Assembly: GCA_937935075.1 (NCBI GenBank) | Contig: CALGYB010000039.1 | Span: forward strand, 1-64,000 | DNA length: 64,000 bases | From: an uncultured Roseiflexus sp. | Lineage (GTDB): Bacteria; Chloroflexota; Chloroflexia; Chloroflexales; Roseiflexaceae | Direction: 5' to 3' | Shown: positions 51,062-59,308 of the stretch, one piece after another | Layout: every line of letters starts with the position of its first letter | How positions within the stretch are numbered: the first letter of the stretch is position 1 | Notes under the pieces: model-generated | Told to the model about the DNA's origin: nothing | Database searches by the model: none | The model's input: only the letters and a program-made list of their open reading frames with translations | Made by a program: the position numbers and the translations under genes

Positions 51062-51937
51062 ATGACCCGCACCACGGTCCATCCCCCGCCCGCGTCCGAG
51101 ACGGCGCGCGCCGACGACCCGTTTCGCTACGGCTGGCGCTTCGTGCGGCGTCCCACGCCGGATGATCCCAACAATCTAGAACAGGTTCCGCTGACGCTGG
51201 AGGATGTGCTGCACCCGGAAGTGGGAGATTTCATCGTGCATAGCGACCGCCACGAGACCGACCGGATGTACCTGACTGCGGTGTTGCGCGCGCGGCTGGA
51301 GGGGTCCGGCGCGGCGATTGTGCTCAGCGACGTGCGCATCGCCTGGGACCTGCCCGACCTGCGGGCGCACGGACCGGACGTGATGGTGATTCCGGGGATT
51401 GCGGAACGGCGGGACTGGAGCACGTTCGAGGTGGCGGTCGAGGGGGCGCGTCCGGCGCTGATCATCGAGATCACATCGCCGGAGACGCGTGAGAATGACC
51501 TGGAGCGCAAGGTGGAGCACTATGCGCGGGCGGGGGTGGGGCAGTACGTGATTGTGGACGATGTGAGGCGCGGGGGAGTGCGGCGGGTGCGGCTGCTCGA
51601 CTACCGGCTGGAGGGCGGGAGGTATCGGCTGCGTCCGCCGGACGGCGAAGGACGGGTGCATCTGGAGATTGCCGACGTGTGGCTGGGGGTCGAGGGGGAC
51701 CACGTGGTGTGCTACGACGAGCGCGGGGAGGCGTTCGGCGACTATGCGACGGTGGTGCGGCAGGCGGCGGCGGCGGAGGAGCAGGCGCGGCGGGAAGCGG
51801 CGGCGCGGGCGGCGGAAGCGGCGGCGCGGGCGGCGGCGGAGGAGCAGGCGCGACGCGAAGCGGCGGCGCGGGAAGCCGCCGAAACGCGACTGCGCGCCCT
51901 GGAAGAGGAGTTGCGCCGACTGCGCGGCGAGGGATGA
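51062..51937 (+). CDS. Uma2 family (DUF820) putative endonuclease
   Basis: A 291-aa protein with a PD-(D/E)xK-type core. AGGAGG lies before the ATG. The core motifs are GPDVMVIPG and ALIIEITSPETRENDLERKVEHYARAGVGQYVIVDD, with the expected D, E and K positions. The last 65 residues are an Ala/Arg/Glu coiled coil encoded by a GCGGCG-rich tract (QARREAAARAAEAAARAAAE). Uma2 genes are numerous in cyanobacteria and Chloroflexota; their biological role is unproven. A second, shorter Uma2 gene lies in the nuo operon. Confidence 0.85.
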   Translation: MTRTTVHPPPASETARADDPFRYGWRFVRRPTPDDPNNLEQVPLTLEDVLHPEVGDFIVHSDRHETDRMYLTAVLRARLEGSGAAIVLSDVRIAWDLPDLRAHGPDVMVIPGIAERRDWSTFEVAVEGARPALIIEITSPETRENDLERKVEHYARAGVGQYVIVDDVRRGGVRRVRLLDYRLEGGRYRLRPPDGEGRVHLEIADVWLGVEGDHVVCYDERGEAFGDYATVVRQAAAAEEQARREAAARAAEAAARAAAEEQARREAAAREAAETRLRALEEELRRLRGEG

Positions 51938-52021
51938 CGCCCCGCACGGCGCGTCCGGCCAGAGACCGAACCTCTGTGCTGGACTGGCAAGAAAGTCAAC
52001 TAATGGCGCTGGCTGGGCGCT

Positions 52022-52050
52022 GCGCTGGCTGAGCCTGTCGAAGCCAGCGC
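52022..52050. repeat. Constant-loop hairpin, copy 4
   Basis: GCGCTGGCT (52022-52030) pairs perfectly with AGCCAGCGC (52042-52050) around the loop GAGCCTGTCGA. The loop is identical to that of copy 3 (14545-14585) while the stem differs. The following GCAAGACGG is also shared with copy 3. It lies 85 bp after the Uma2 stop. Confidence 0.7.
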
Positions 52051-52216
52051 CAATTGCAAGACGGTCAACGCGCGCGCTATTGTAAGTGCGGTAGCTGCAT
52101 CATTGCAAAGCGATAGCAAGCAATTTCCTGTGTAACGAGCGCTTGTTTCATTGCTTGCGCTCATTGGAGTGATGGCAGCACAGAGTTATTCGGACAGTCT
52201 CTTGCTCAGTCCTGCC

Positions 52217-52697
52217 CTATCTTCTGCGCTGTCGCTTCGGCGGCTTTTCCCCAGGCAACAGGAGGAGATCCACGTCAATCAAATCTTGGGGACGGCCTGA
52301 GGCCAGTTTTGCTTTGATTCAGATCAGACCTGGAAATGAAGGGCGCAATCAAGTCATCAAAAGGTACTTCATATCGCTATTGCCAGGCAAACTCAAACTC
52401 CACGCCTGGGATTCCCACGAATACATCGACTCGTAGCGGAGGAACGCCCATCTGGGAGATGGTCTCTTCTTCCATAAAATCACGTTCCGTCAGACCAGAC
52501 AGAGGAGCGCCAAACGCTCGCAATGCCTGGTAGACCGCTCTGGCGTTCTGCTCATCTGTACCAATCCACAGATCGAGATCTTTCGTGTACCTGGGTTCAG
52601 CGTACTGGACGACGGCGTAGCCGCCAATAACAAGATACCGGATGCCGCTGGCGTTGAAAAGTCTCAACAGATCGCTGAAGTCTGAGTTGACAAACAT
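52217..52697 (-). pseudogene. Nucleotidyltransferase (DUF6036/AbiEii-like), inactivated
   Basis: The intact part (106 codons from 52697) has the nucleotidyltransferase opening YLVIGGYAVVQYAEPRYTKDLDLWI with the G(G/S)-x-D-x-D core. It meets a TAG at 52379-52377. After the stop the frame continues RYEVPFDDLIAPFISRSDLN, the next part of the same fold. At AAGCAAAACTGG one extra A shifts the frame; the shifted reading gives LASGRPQDLIDVDLLLLPG and ends at TAG 52219-52217. One nonsense change and one 1-bp insertion therefore separate it from an intact gene of about 160 codons. Confidence 0.8.
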
Positions 52698-52848
52698 CGA
52701 CGCCCTTTACCCGGTGCGCATGGACAACCAATTCCCATGCTGCTGCAAATCGGTCGCGTGGCTCTTGAGCCTGCCAGAAAGCCCGGTTGAATGAGCGATT
52801 CATGTCTTCAATTCGTCCTGTGCGTTCTACGAAATTCATTCGTTTCAT
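52597..52848 (-). CDS. Small protein upstream of the nucleotidyltransferase remnant
   Basis: An 83-aa protein (MKRMNFVERTGRIEDMNRSF, then WQAQEPRDRFAAAWELVVHAH). Its frame overlaps the 5' end of the nucleotidyltransferase gene by about 100 bp in another phase. I believe such small helical proteins often precede these nucleotidyltransferase genes, so it may be a partner or antitoxin-like component; this is from general memory of the arrangement. A second in-frame ATG lies at 52839. With its partner broken it may be a relict. Confidence 0.5.
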   Translation of the reverse strand: MKRMNFVERTGRIEDMNRSFNRAFWQAQEPRDRFAAAWELVVHAHRVKGVDVCQLRLQRSVETFQRQRHPVSCYWRLRRRPVR

Positions 52849-52975
52849 TGTGCAACGCCCATCAGGGCTGATCTGGTCTTTTCTGTCGGTTGTAATTATA
52901 CGCCAGTCTCAGAACGAGCGACTGCTGAACCAGGTCTCAATGCGATAGCAGTCCTTAAGATAAGGAAGGAAAAGA

Positions 52976-54841
52976 ATGGTCGTGAACGCCAGTCTCTCAT
53001 GCGACATTGCCATCATCGGCGCCGGCCTGGGAGGGGTGGCGGCGGCGCTCGCCGCCTGCGACAATGGCGCCTCGGTCGTGCTCACCGAAGCCACCGACTG
53101 GCCCGGCGGTCAGGCGACCAGCCAGGGAGTCAGCGCCCTCGATGAGCACCGCTACATCGAGACATTCGGCGCCACCCGCCGGTATGCGGCGTTCCGCGAG
53201 GCGATCCGCGAGCATTATCGTCGCCGGTATGGCGTAACGGCCATGCCCGACGGCTCGCCGCTCAACCCCGGCGATGGGTGGGTTTCGGCGCTCTGCTTCG
53301 AGCCGCGTGTCGGCGTGGCGGCCATTGCGGAGTTGCTGGCGCCGCACATCGTCAGTGGGCGATTGACGATTCTGTACCACTATACCCCGATTGCCGCCGT
53401 CGTGCAGGACGATGCGATCATCCGCGTCACGGTGACGGGCGCCGAGGGAGATGTGACGATCACGGCGGGCTTCTTCCTCGATGCGACAGACCTCGGCGAC
53501 CTGCTGCCGCTGGTGGATGCGCCGTGGGTGACGGGCGCGGAAGCGCGCGACGATACGGGCGAAGCCGATGCGCCGGAAGAGGCGCGCCCTGGCGAAGTGC
53601 AGGGGTTCACGTTCTGTTTCGCCGTCGAATATCGCCCCGGCGAGGACCATACGATTCCGAAGCCGGACGGGTACGAGCGCCTGCGTGATGCGCAACCGTT
53701 CACGCTGACCCTCACGGCATCCGATGGGTCACCGCGCCCGTTCCGCGTGTTCGAGACCGGACCGACCGGGCTGCCGCCGTTCTGGACCTATCGCCGTTTG
53801 CTGTCGGGGCGCCTGTTCGATCCTTCCGGCGCGTTGCACGACATTGCAATGATCAACTGGAATGCGAACGATTATCACCACGCCGATCTGATCGGCGCAG
53901 CGCCCGCAGAGCGTGAGCGGATTCTCGATGAAGCAAAACGGCTGTCCCTGTCGTTTCTCTACTGGTTACAAACCGAAGTTCCGCGTGATGACGGCAGCGG
54001 GTATGGTTACCCTGGTCTCCGTCTCCTGCACGAGGTCATGGGAACCGCCGATGGTCTGTCGAAGGCGCCGTACATCCGCGAGTCGCGCCGCATCCGGGCG
54101 CTGCGGCGTGTGACTGCCGGCGATATCCTGGCTGCCGGACGCACAACGGCGCGCGCGGCGCACTTCTCCGATTCGTGCGGCGTCGGGTGGTATTTTATGG
54201 ACCTCCACGCGGCAGTGGGGAATCCGCGCAGCATGTTCGCGCCAACGCTGCCGTTCCAGATACCGCTGGGCGCGCTTATCCCGCAGCGTCCGGCGAATCT
54301 GCTGGCGGCGTGCAAGAACATTGGCACGACCCATCTCTCCAATGGTTCGTATCGGCTCCATCCGGTGGAATGGAACATCGGCGAGGCGGCTGGCGCGCTG
54401 GCGGCGTTCTGCCTGACCCACCGCGTCCATCCGCGCGAGGTGTGGGAAGGACCGCTGCTGCGCGTCTTTCAGCGCCATCTGCTCGCCCAGGGTGTGCCGT
54501 TGGAATGGACGATCGATATTCCTCCCGGTCATCCGCATTTCATTCCAACGCAACTGCTGTTGCTCGAAGGAGCGCTGGACGGACACGGACCGCGCGCAGC
54601 ATCGCTCGCCATCTCGCCGGATCAACCGGTAGCGCGCGCCGACGCTCCTGCCGTGCTCCGCGCATTGCTGCGCGTCGCCGGCTCGCCGGCTGAGCCGGTG
54701 CTCGATCCGGCGCCTGATCATCAGCCGCTCAGCCGCGCAGAAGCAGCGGCAACCCTGGCGCTCGCGGAGTTGCCCGCAACCGGCCTGAGCGACCCTCCCA
54801 CCTGGTCGGATCTGTGTACGACTATGCGCCCGCTCGTTTGA
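52976..54841 (+). CDS. FAD-dependent oxidoreductase (FAD_oxidored family)
   Basis: A 621-aa flavoprotein. AAGGAAGG precedes the ATG. The dinucleotide fold is IAIIGAGLGGVAAALAA (10-26). TDWPGGQATSQGVSALDE and FLDATDLGDLLPL are typical of the FAD_oxidored group (PF12831-like). YRLHPVEWNIGEAAGALAAFC is the second FAD contact. There is no secretion signal. The substrate is unknown. It is convergent with the sarcosine oxidase-like gene, overlapping by 20 bp. Confidence 0.85.
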   Translation: MVVNASLSCDIAIIGAGLGGVAAALAACDNGASVVLTEATDWPGGQATSQGVSALDEHRYIETFGATRRYAAFREAIREHYRRRYGVTAMPDGSPLNPGDGWVSALCFEPRVGVAAIAELLAPHIVSGRLTILYHYTPIAAVVQDDAIIRVTVTGAEGDVTITAGFFLDATDLGDLLPLVDAPWVTGAEARDDTGEADAPEEARPGEVQGFTFCFAVEYRPGEDHTIPKPDGYERLRDAQPFTLTLTASDGSPRPFRVFETGPTGLPPFWTYRRLLSGRLFDPSGALHDIAMINWNANDYHHADLIGAAPAERERILDEAKRLSLSFLYWLQTEVPRDDGSGYGYPGLRLLHEVMGTADGLSKAPYIRESRRIRALRRVTAGDILAAGRTTARAAHFSDSCGVGWYFMDLHAAVGNPRSMFAPTLPFQIPLGALIPQRPANLLAACKNIGTTHLSNGSYRLHPVEWNIGEAAGALAAFCLTHRVHPREVWEGPLLRVFQRHLLAQGVPLEWTIDIPPGHPHFIPTQLLLLEGALDGHGPRAASLAISPDQPVARADAPAVLRALLRVAGSPAEPVLDPAPDHQPLSRAEAAATLALAELPATGLSDPPTWSDLCTTMRPLV

Positions 54842-55967
54842 AGCGCGCCGGATCGAAGAGCGCAATCGGGTGACAGGTGTTGCCGGTCATTGCCAGGTCT
54901 GCCAGGATTTCGCCGATCACGCTGGCAAATTTGTACCCGTGACCCGAACAGGGCGACGCAACGATCACCTGCGGCATATGCGGATGCGGCGCAATGATGA
55001 AATGGTGATCAGGCGTGAGGGTGTAGAGACAGGTAGCCGTCGCCACGAGCGCCCCGTTCAGTGACGGAATACGCTGCGCCAGAGCAGCGCGCATTTCCGC
55101 GATCTCCTCCGGGTGCACCATGCGATCCACCCGATCCGGGTCGGTCGGATGCCCGCGGTAGAAGAACGCGACCTTGACGCCGCCCGGTGGTCCGTCCTGC
55201 GCCGGAAACCCGTAGAGCGCATCGCCCCCGGCATCCTCCCAGATGTAGATCGGGAATCGACCAGCGCTGAACGGCGCGCGTCCGCCAACCGGCTCGAACC
55301 AGTAGAGCGCCTGGCGCTCGACGGTCAGCGGCAGCGCCAGATCGGCAAGCAGACGCGGCGCCCATGCGCCTGGCGCGATAACGGCGCGTTCGGCTTCGTA
55401 GACCCCCTGCGGCGTAGTGACGCGCACACCGCCGCCGGGAGTTGTTTCCCAGGCAGTGACCGGTTCGTTGAAGTGCAGATCGGCGCCGTGGCGCGCCGCC
55501 TGATCGAGGTGCGCCCGAACCGTCGCTTCGGGGTCGAGAAACCCGGCGTGCGCCTCGTACAGTGCAACCTCGTCGTTGCTGACGTTAAGGGGTGGGAAAC
55601 GGCGGCGAATGTCGGCGGCATCGAGCAGTTCGTGGGGCAGGTTGTGCATTTGGGCGCTGCGCAGGGCGCCGCTCACAACCTGGCTGTTTGCCCGACCGAT
55701 CATCAGACCGCCGGTGATCGTCAGCAGCGGCTCACTACTCGTGCGTTGGAGTTCTTCCCACAATTCGTAGGCGCGCAGCAGCAACGGCACATACGCCGGG
55801 TCCTCGAAATACGCCTGGCGAATGATCCGCGATCTGCCGTGGCTCGATCCGCGATCGTGCGCGGGTGTGAAGCGTTCCAGCCCAATCACCTGTTGCCCGC
55901 GCCGTGCCAGGTGGTACGCTGCGGCGCTTCCCATTCCGCCTAGCCCGATAACAATGACGTTCCCCAT
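54822..55967 (-). CDS. Monomeric sarcosine oxidase / N-methyltryptophan oxidase-like FAD enzyme
   Basis: A 381-aa flavoenzyme of the MSOX/SolA group, which oxidises N-methyl amino acids with release of formaldehyde and H2O2. The start MGNVIVIGLGGMGSAAAYHLA is the FAD fold. GSSHGRSRIIRQAYFEDP, with the RxxR flavin contact, and ASPCSGHGYKFASVIGEILADL, with the usual covalent-flavin cysteine region (PCSGHG), fit the family. GGAGG precedes the ATG. It ends 10 bp upstream of nothing on its strand; the glycosyltransferase gene lies immediately beyond its start. Confidence 0.88.
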   Translation of the reverse strand: MGNVIVIGLGGMGSAAAYHLARRGQQVIGLERFTPAHDRGSSHGRSRIIRQAYFEDPAYVPLLLRAYELWEELQRTSSEPLLTITGGLMIGRANSQVVSGALRSAQMHNLPHELLDAADIRRRFPPLNVSNDEVALYEAHAGFLDPEATVRAHLDQAARHGADLHFNEPVTAWETTPGGGVRVTTPQGVYEAERAVIAPGAWAPRLLADLALPLTVERQALYWFEPVGGRAPFSAGRFPIYIWEDAGGDALYGFPAQDGPPGGVKVAFFYRGHPTDPDRVDRMVHPEEIAEMRAALAQRIPSLNGALVATATCLYTLTPDHHFIIAPHPHMPQVIVASPCSGHGYKFASVIGEILADLAMTGNTCHPIALFDPARFKRAGA

Positions 55968-55976
55968 GGAACCTCC

Positions 55977-57197
55977 TTACCGGCGCGCAAGTTCGAGCGC
56001 CTGCTGCAAGCCGCAACGCAACGGCTCCTCGGTGTAGCGCAGTGCGTTGGCGCGTCCCTTGCGAATCAGTTCTGCGCGCAGTTCCGCATCTTCCTTGATC
56101 GCCAGAATTGCGTCGGCAATGGTGCAGGCGCCGACAAAGTGCTGCCAGCCGCCCGAACTGTGGATGGCGCTGTCGATCGGTTCGAGCAGATACGCCCCAT
56201 CGCCAACGACCTCCGCCATTGCGCTGCGGTCATTCGTCACTGCTGAAGGTACGCCACAGAGCGCGGCTTCGAGCGGCGCCAGCTCAAATGCGCCAGAGTG
56301 GGGGACATTCACCAGCAGATCGCACAAATTGAGCCGTTCGACATACGTAAAGTTCGCCGGAATAGTCGGGCGCTCCGGCGGCGCGTCCTCGCCGGCAGGA
56401 GCGTCTGCGTCGTAGGGAATCCCGCTCAGTTGCCGGAAATCGCCCTGCGGGAAGAGCGCCAGGTCAGACACGCCGAGATGGTCGGCGACGTGGATCAGGT
56501 TCCAGCTGCCGAGCCAGGGATCTTCGTTGGTTGGCTGACAATGGAAATAGGCGATGATGTCGTCTGCCCGACCGCGCGCCCGCAACTGCTGCAACGCCAT
56601 CATCACGCGCGGTTGCTGTTTGCGCTCGGTGTTGCGCCCAAACACGCCGACAACGAAGCGCCCGTCCAGACCGGCGGCGTGGCGCAGCGCCTCGCGGTTC
56701 GGCAGCGGGCGAAACAGGCGGGCATCGACCGGGTGCGGCGCGGCGATGATATTGGGAATGCCAAGCGACGCACTATAGTTCGCTGCGGCGTATGTCGGCG
56801 TCAACGCAGCGCGAAAGCCGCGCAACACCTGCATCAGATCGCGATCAAAAGGAATGGTGTCGATCACGAAATGGCAGATCATGGGACCCGACCAGCCCGC
56901 AGCGCGCACGGCGGCGGCAAAGCGGGCGACAGCGCCGAGATCGTAGTGGATGAATACAAGGTCCGGTCGTTCAGCTTCCAGAAAACCGGGGAGGAGCGGC
57001 AGCGCCTCTTTCTGGTCGCGCGGCATCGGCACAATCCGGCACGGGTAGCGTGTCGGGTCGAACGGCTGGTCCGCCGCGCACACGCCGAACACCACCGTCT
57101 CGTGCCCCCATTCGGCGAGGATGCGCGTCAGATGGCGGGCGTGAATGCCAAAACCGGTCGCCACCGACGGCGACTCGGAGAGAAGAGCAATTTTCAT
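55977..57197 (-). CDS. Glycosyltransferase (GT4-like, GT-B fold)
   Basis: A 406-aa enzyme. MKIALLSESPSVATGFGIHARHLTRIL is the glycine-rich acceptor-side start of GT4 proteins. The donor half begins near FVVGVFGRNTERKQ, and SGAFELAPLEAALCGVPSAVTN is the E-x7-E-type region that binds the sugar nucleotide. The start at 57197 is preferred since the upstream in-frame part crosses the nuoF promoter. It is 9 bp upstream of the flavoenzyme gene and probably cotranscribed. The sugar is not identifiable. Confidence 0.82.
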   Translation of the reverse strand: MKIALLSESPSVATGFGIHARHLTRILAEWGHETVVFGVCAADQPFDPTRYPCRIVPMPRDQKEALPLLPGFLEAERPDLVFIHYDLGAVARFAAAVRAAGWSGPMICHFVIDTIPFDRDLMQVLRGFRAALTPTYAAANYSASLGIPNIIAAPHPVDARLFRPLPNREALRHAAGLDGRFVVGVFGRNTERKQQPRVMMALQQLRARGRADDIIAYFHCQPTNEDPWLGSWNLIHVADHLGVSDLALFPQGDFRQLSGIPYDADAPAGEDAPPERPTIPANFTYVERLNLCDLLVNVPHSGAFELAPLEAALCGVPSAVTNDRSAMAEVVGDGAYLLEPIDSAIHSSGGWQHFVGACTIADAILAIKEDAELRAELIRKGRANALRYTEEPLRCGLQQALELARR

Positions 57198-57292
57198 AGC
57201 ATCTCTGGCGATAGCGGCATCCGCCGTAAACCACATGGTAGTATACCGCAGAGAAGCGCGCCGTAGATCTCTGATCCTCAAACAAGCGCAAA

Positions 57293-57332
57293 CTTTGTGC
57301 CATTTGACACAAAGCCTGCGTAGTGGTAGAGT
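57293..57332 (+). promoter_or_regulatory. nuoF promoter with Rex-like operator
   Basis: TTGACA (57304-57309), a 17-bp spacer and TAGAGT (57327-57332) form a good sigma70 promoter. A palindrome CTTTGTG-N8-CACAAAG (57293-57314) covers the -35. Rex, the NADH/NAD+ sensing repressor, is known to bind TTGTGAA-N4-TTCACAA, that is TTGTG-N8-CACAA, and to control NADH-linked genes. The outer half-sites match; the inner AA/TT do not. Confidence 0.65.
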
Positions 57333-57398
57333 ACACGTGAGATATGCGCCATATCGGGCGCATGCCGATGTCAGCGCTGGAAAGCGAGTTGTCTGTCT

Positions 57399-58700
57399 AT
57401 GTCTCCGCTCGCCGAGCATATCGTTCTCCGCGATCTGGACATCGAAAACATCGCTGATTTCGACGTCTATCTGCACCACGGCGGCTACGAGGCGTTTCGT
57501 ATCGCTGTCACCGAATGCACCCCTGCCGATATTGTTCAAACGGTGAAAGACGCCGGGTTACGCGGTCGCGGCGGTGCGGGATTTCCCACCGGCGTCAAGT
57601 GGGGGTTCCTGCCCAAAGGGGTCTACCCGCGCTATCTGCTCTGCAATTGCGATGAGAGCGAACCAGGCACGTTCAACAATCACCAGATCATTGATCGCAA
57701 CCCACACCAATTGATCGAAGGGATTGCGATTTCCGCTTACGCGATCGAAGCCAACCTGGCGTACATCTACATCCGTGGCGAGTTCGCCGCTGCAGCGCGC
57801 CGCCTGGAACGCGCCATTGCGCGGGCGTATGAGCATGGTTTCCTCGGTAAGAACATTTTCGGCAAAGGGTATGACCTCGACATCTATGTGCATCGTGGCG
57901 CAGGAGCGTACATCTGCGGCGAAGAAACGGCGCTCATGGAGTCGCTCGAAGGGAAGATCGGTCAACCACGGTTGCGCCCTCCCTTCCCGGCGGTCGCCGG
58001 TCTGTACGGCAAGCCAACGATCATTAACAATGTCGAGACGCTGACGAACGTGCCGATGATCGTGCGCCACGGCGCTTCCTGGTATCGTCAGTTCGGCACC
58101 GAAAAAAGTCCGGGTACGAAAGTCTTCTCGATCTCTGGTCATGTGAAGCGCCCTGGCAACTATGAAGCGCCATTCGGCATCCCGCTGCGTGAACTGATCT
58201 TTTCTCCCGATTATTGCCAGGGCATGCGCAGTGATCGCAACGTCAAGATCGTCGTGCCTGGCGGCGCCTCAGCCGGTTGGCTCACCGCCGACGATCTCGA
58301 TGTGACGATGGACTATGAGGCGCTGGCGGCGAAGGGGAGCATGCTTGGCTCCGGCGGCGTGATCGTGCTCGATGAAAGCGTTAGCGCCGTTGAAGCAGCA
58401 TACAAGATGGACGAGTTCTTCAAGCATGAGTCGTGCGGCAAGTGCACGCCGTGCCGTGAAGGAACGTACTTCCTGGTCAAGGTGCTGCATCGTATCACGC
58501 ATGGTCACGGCCGCCAGGAAGATATTCCGCTGCTCCACGATGTGTATAATCAAATGGCGGGCAACTGCTTCTGTCTGCTGGGCGAAAGCGCCGTCGTGCC
58601 GATCCGCAGCGCACTGCGCCTTTTCCCGCACGAGTTCGAGCAGGCGATCGCCCGGACCGGCAATGGATACCACGACACAAAGGCGCTGTCGGTTCACTGA
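57399..58700 (+). CDS. nuoF: NADH-quinone oxidoreductase subunit F
   Basis: A 433-aa subunit that holds FMN, the NADH site and cluster N3 in the peripheral arm of complex I. GLRGRGGAGFPTGVKW binds NADH; NCDESEPGTFNN and RGAGAYICGEETALMESLEG line the FMN site. The N3 ligands are in ESCGKCTPCREGT, with a distant C in GNCFCLLGE. The RBS is weak. It leads a nuo operon in which nuoE is absent; the Uma2 gene follows after 9 bp. Confidence 0.95.
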   Translation: MSPLAEHIVLRDLDIENIADFDVYLHHGGYEAFRIAVTECTPADIVQTVKDAGLRGRGGAGFPTGVKWGFLPKGVYPRYLLCNCDESEPGTFNNHQIIDRNPHQLIEGIAISAYAIEANLAYIYIRGEFAAAARRLERAIARAYEHGFLGKNIFGKGYDLDIYVHRGAGAYICGEETALMESLEGKIGQPRLRPPFPAVAGLYGKPTIINNVETLTNVPMIVRHGASWYRQFGTEKSPGTKVFSISGHVKRPGNYEAPFGIPLRELIFSPDYCQGMRSDRNVKIVVPGGASAGWLTADDLDVTMDYEALAAKGSMLGSGGVIVLDESVSAVEAAYKMDEFFKHESCGKCTPCREGTYFLVKVLHRITHGHGRQEDIPLLHDVYNQMAGNCFCLLGESAVVPIRSALRLFPHEFEQAIARTGNGYHDTKALSVH

Positions 58701-58709
58701 GGTTTTCCG

Positions 58710-59273
58710 ATGACGACCATCACGCGCTGGACAGTCGAGATTGTCGAGACGCTGCCGCAACTTGAAGGCGGGCGGTATGAGGTTATTGATGGAGAACTGT
58801 ATGTGACCCATCAGCCTCACGTGCGCCATCAGATGACGTGCGATAATATCATTGTGGCGCTTGGAGGCTGGAGCCTGACAACCGGCGCCAGGAGAACGAT
58901 CCAAGCGCCCGGTTTGATTTTTGCCGATGATGAAGCGGTCGCTCCGGATCTGGTGTGGATCGGTCGCGCGCGACTGCCGGATGTGATGGGCGACGATGGA
59001 AAACTCCACGCCGCGCCTGACCTGATCGTGGAGATTGTGTCTCCTGGCAAAGCCAATGAGGAGCGCGATCGCAAAAAGAAGTTCGCGCTGTATGACCGGC
59101 GCGGCGTTCCAGAGTACTGGATCGTTGACTGGCAGGCGATGACGGTCGATGTCTTTCGCCGCGACCATGAGGCGCTACAGCATGTGGCAACACTCCATGC
59201 TGACGATGTGATCACTTCTCCGCTGCTCCCCGGTTTTTCCTGCGAGATTGGACGCTTCTTTGCGATAGAATAA
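58710..59273 (+). CDS. Uma2 family (DUF820) putative endonuclease within the nuo operon
   Basis: A 187-aa single-domain Uma2 protein. GGRYEVIDGELYVT is the N-terminal strand pair; APDLVWIG, PDLIVEIVSPGKANEERDRKKKF and GVPEYWIVDWQ give the PD-(D/E)xK residues. GAGG lies before the ATG. It sits between nuoF and nuoG, 9 bp and 35 bp away, in the same direction, so it must be cotranscribed with complex I. It looks like an insertion that has kept the operon transcribed. No repeats border it. Confidence 0.88.
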   Translation: MTTITRWTVEIVETLPQLEGGRYEVIDGELYVTHQPHVRHQMTCDNIIVALGGWSLTTGARRTIQAPGLIFADDEAVAPDLVWIGRARLPDVMGDDGKLHAAPDLIVEIVSPGKANEERDRKKKFALYDRRGVPEYWIVDWQAMTVDVFRRDHEALQHVATLHADDVITSPLLPGFSCEIGRFFAIE

Positions 59274-59308
59274 CCAGCCCGCCGTAACGCGGCGCTAGAG
59301 GTGTGCAT

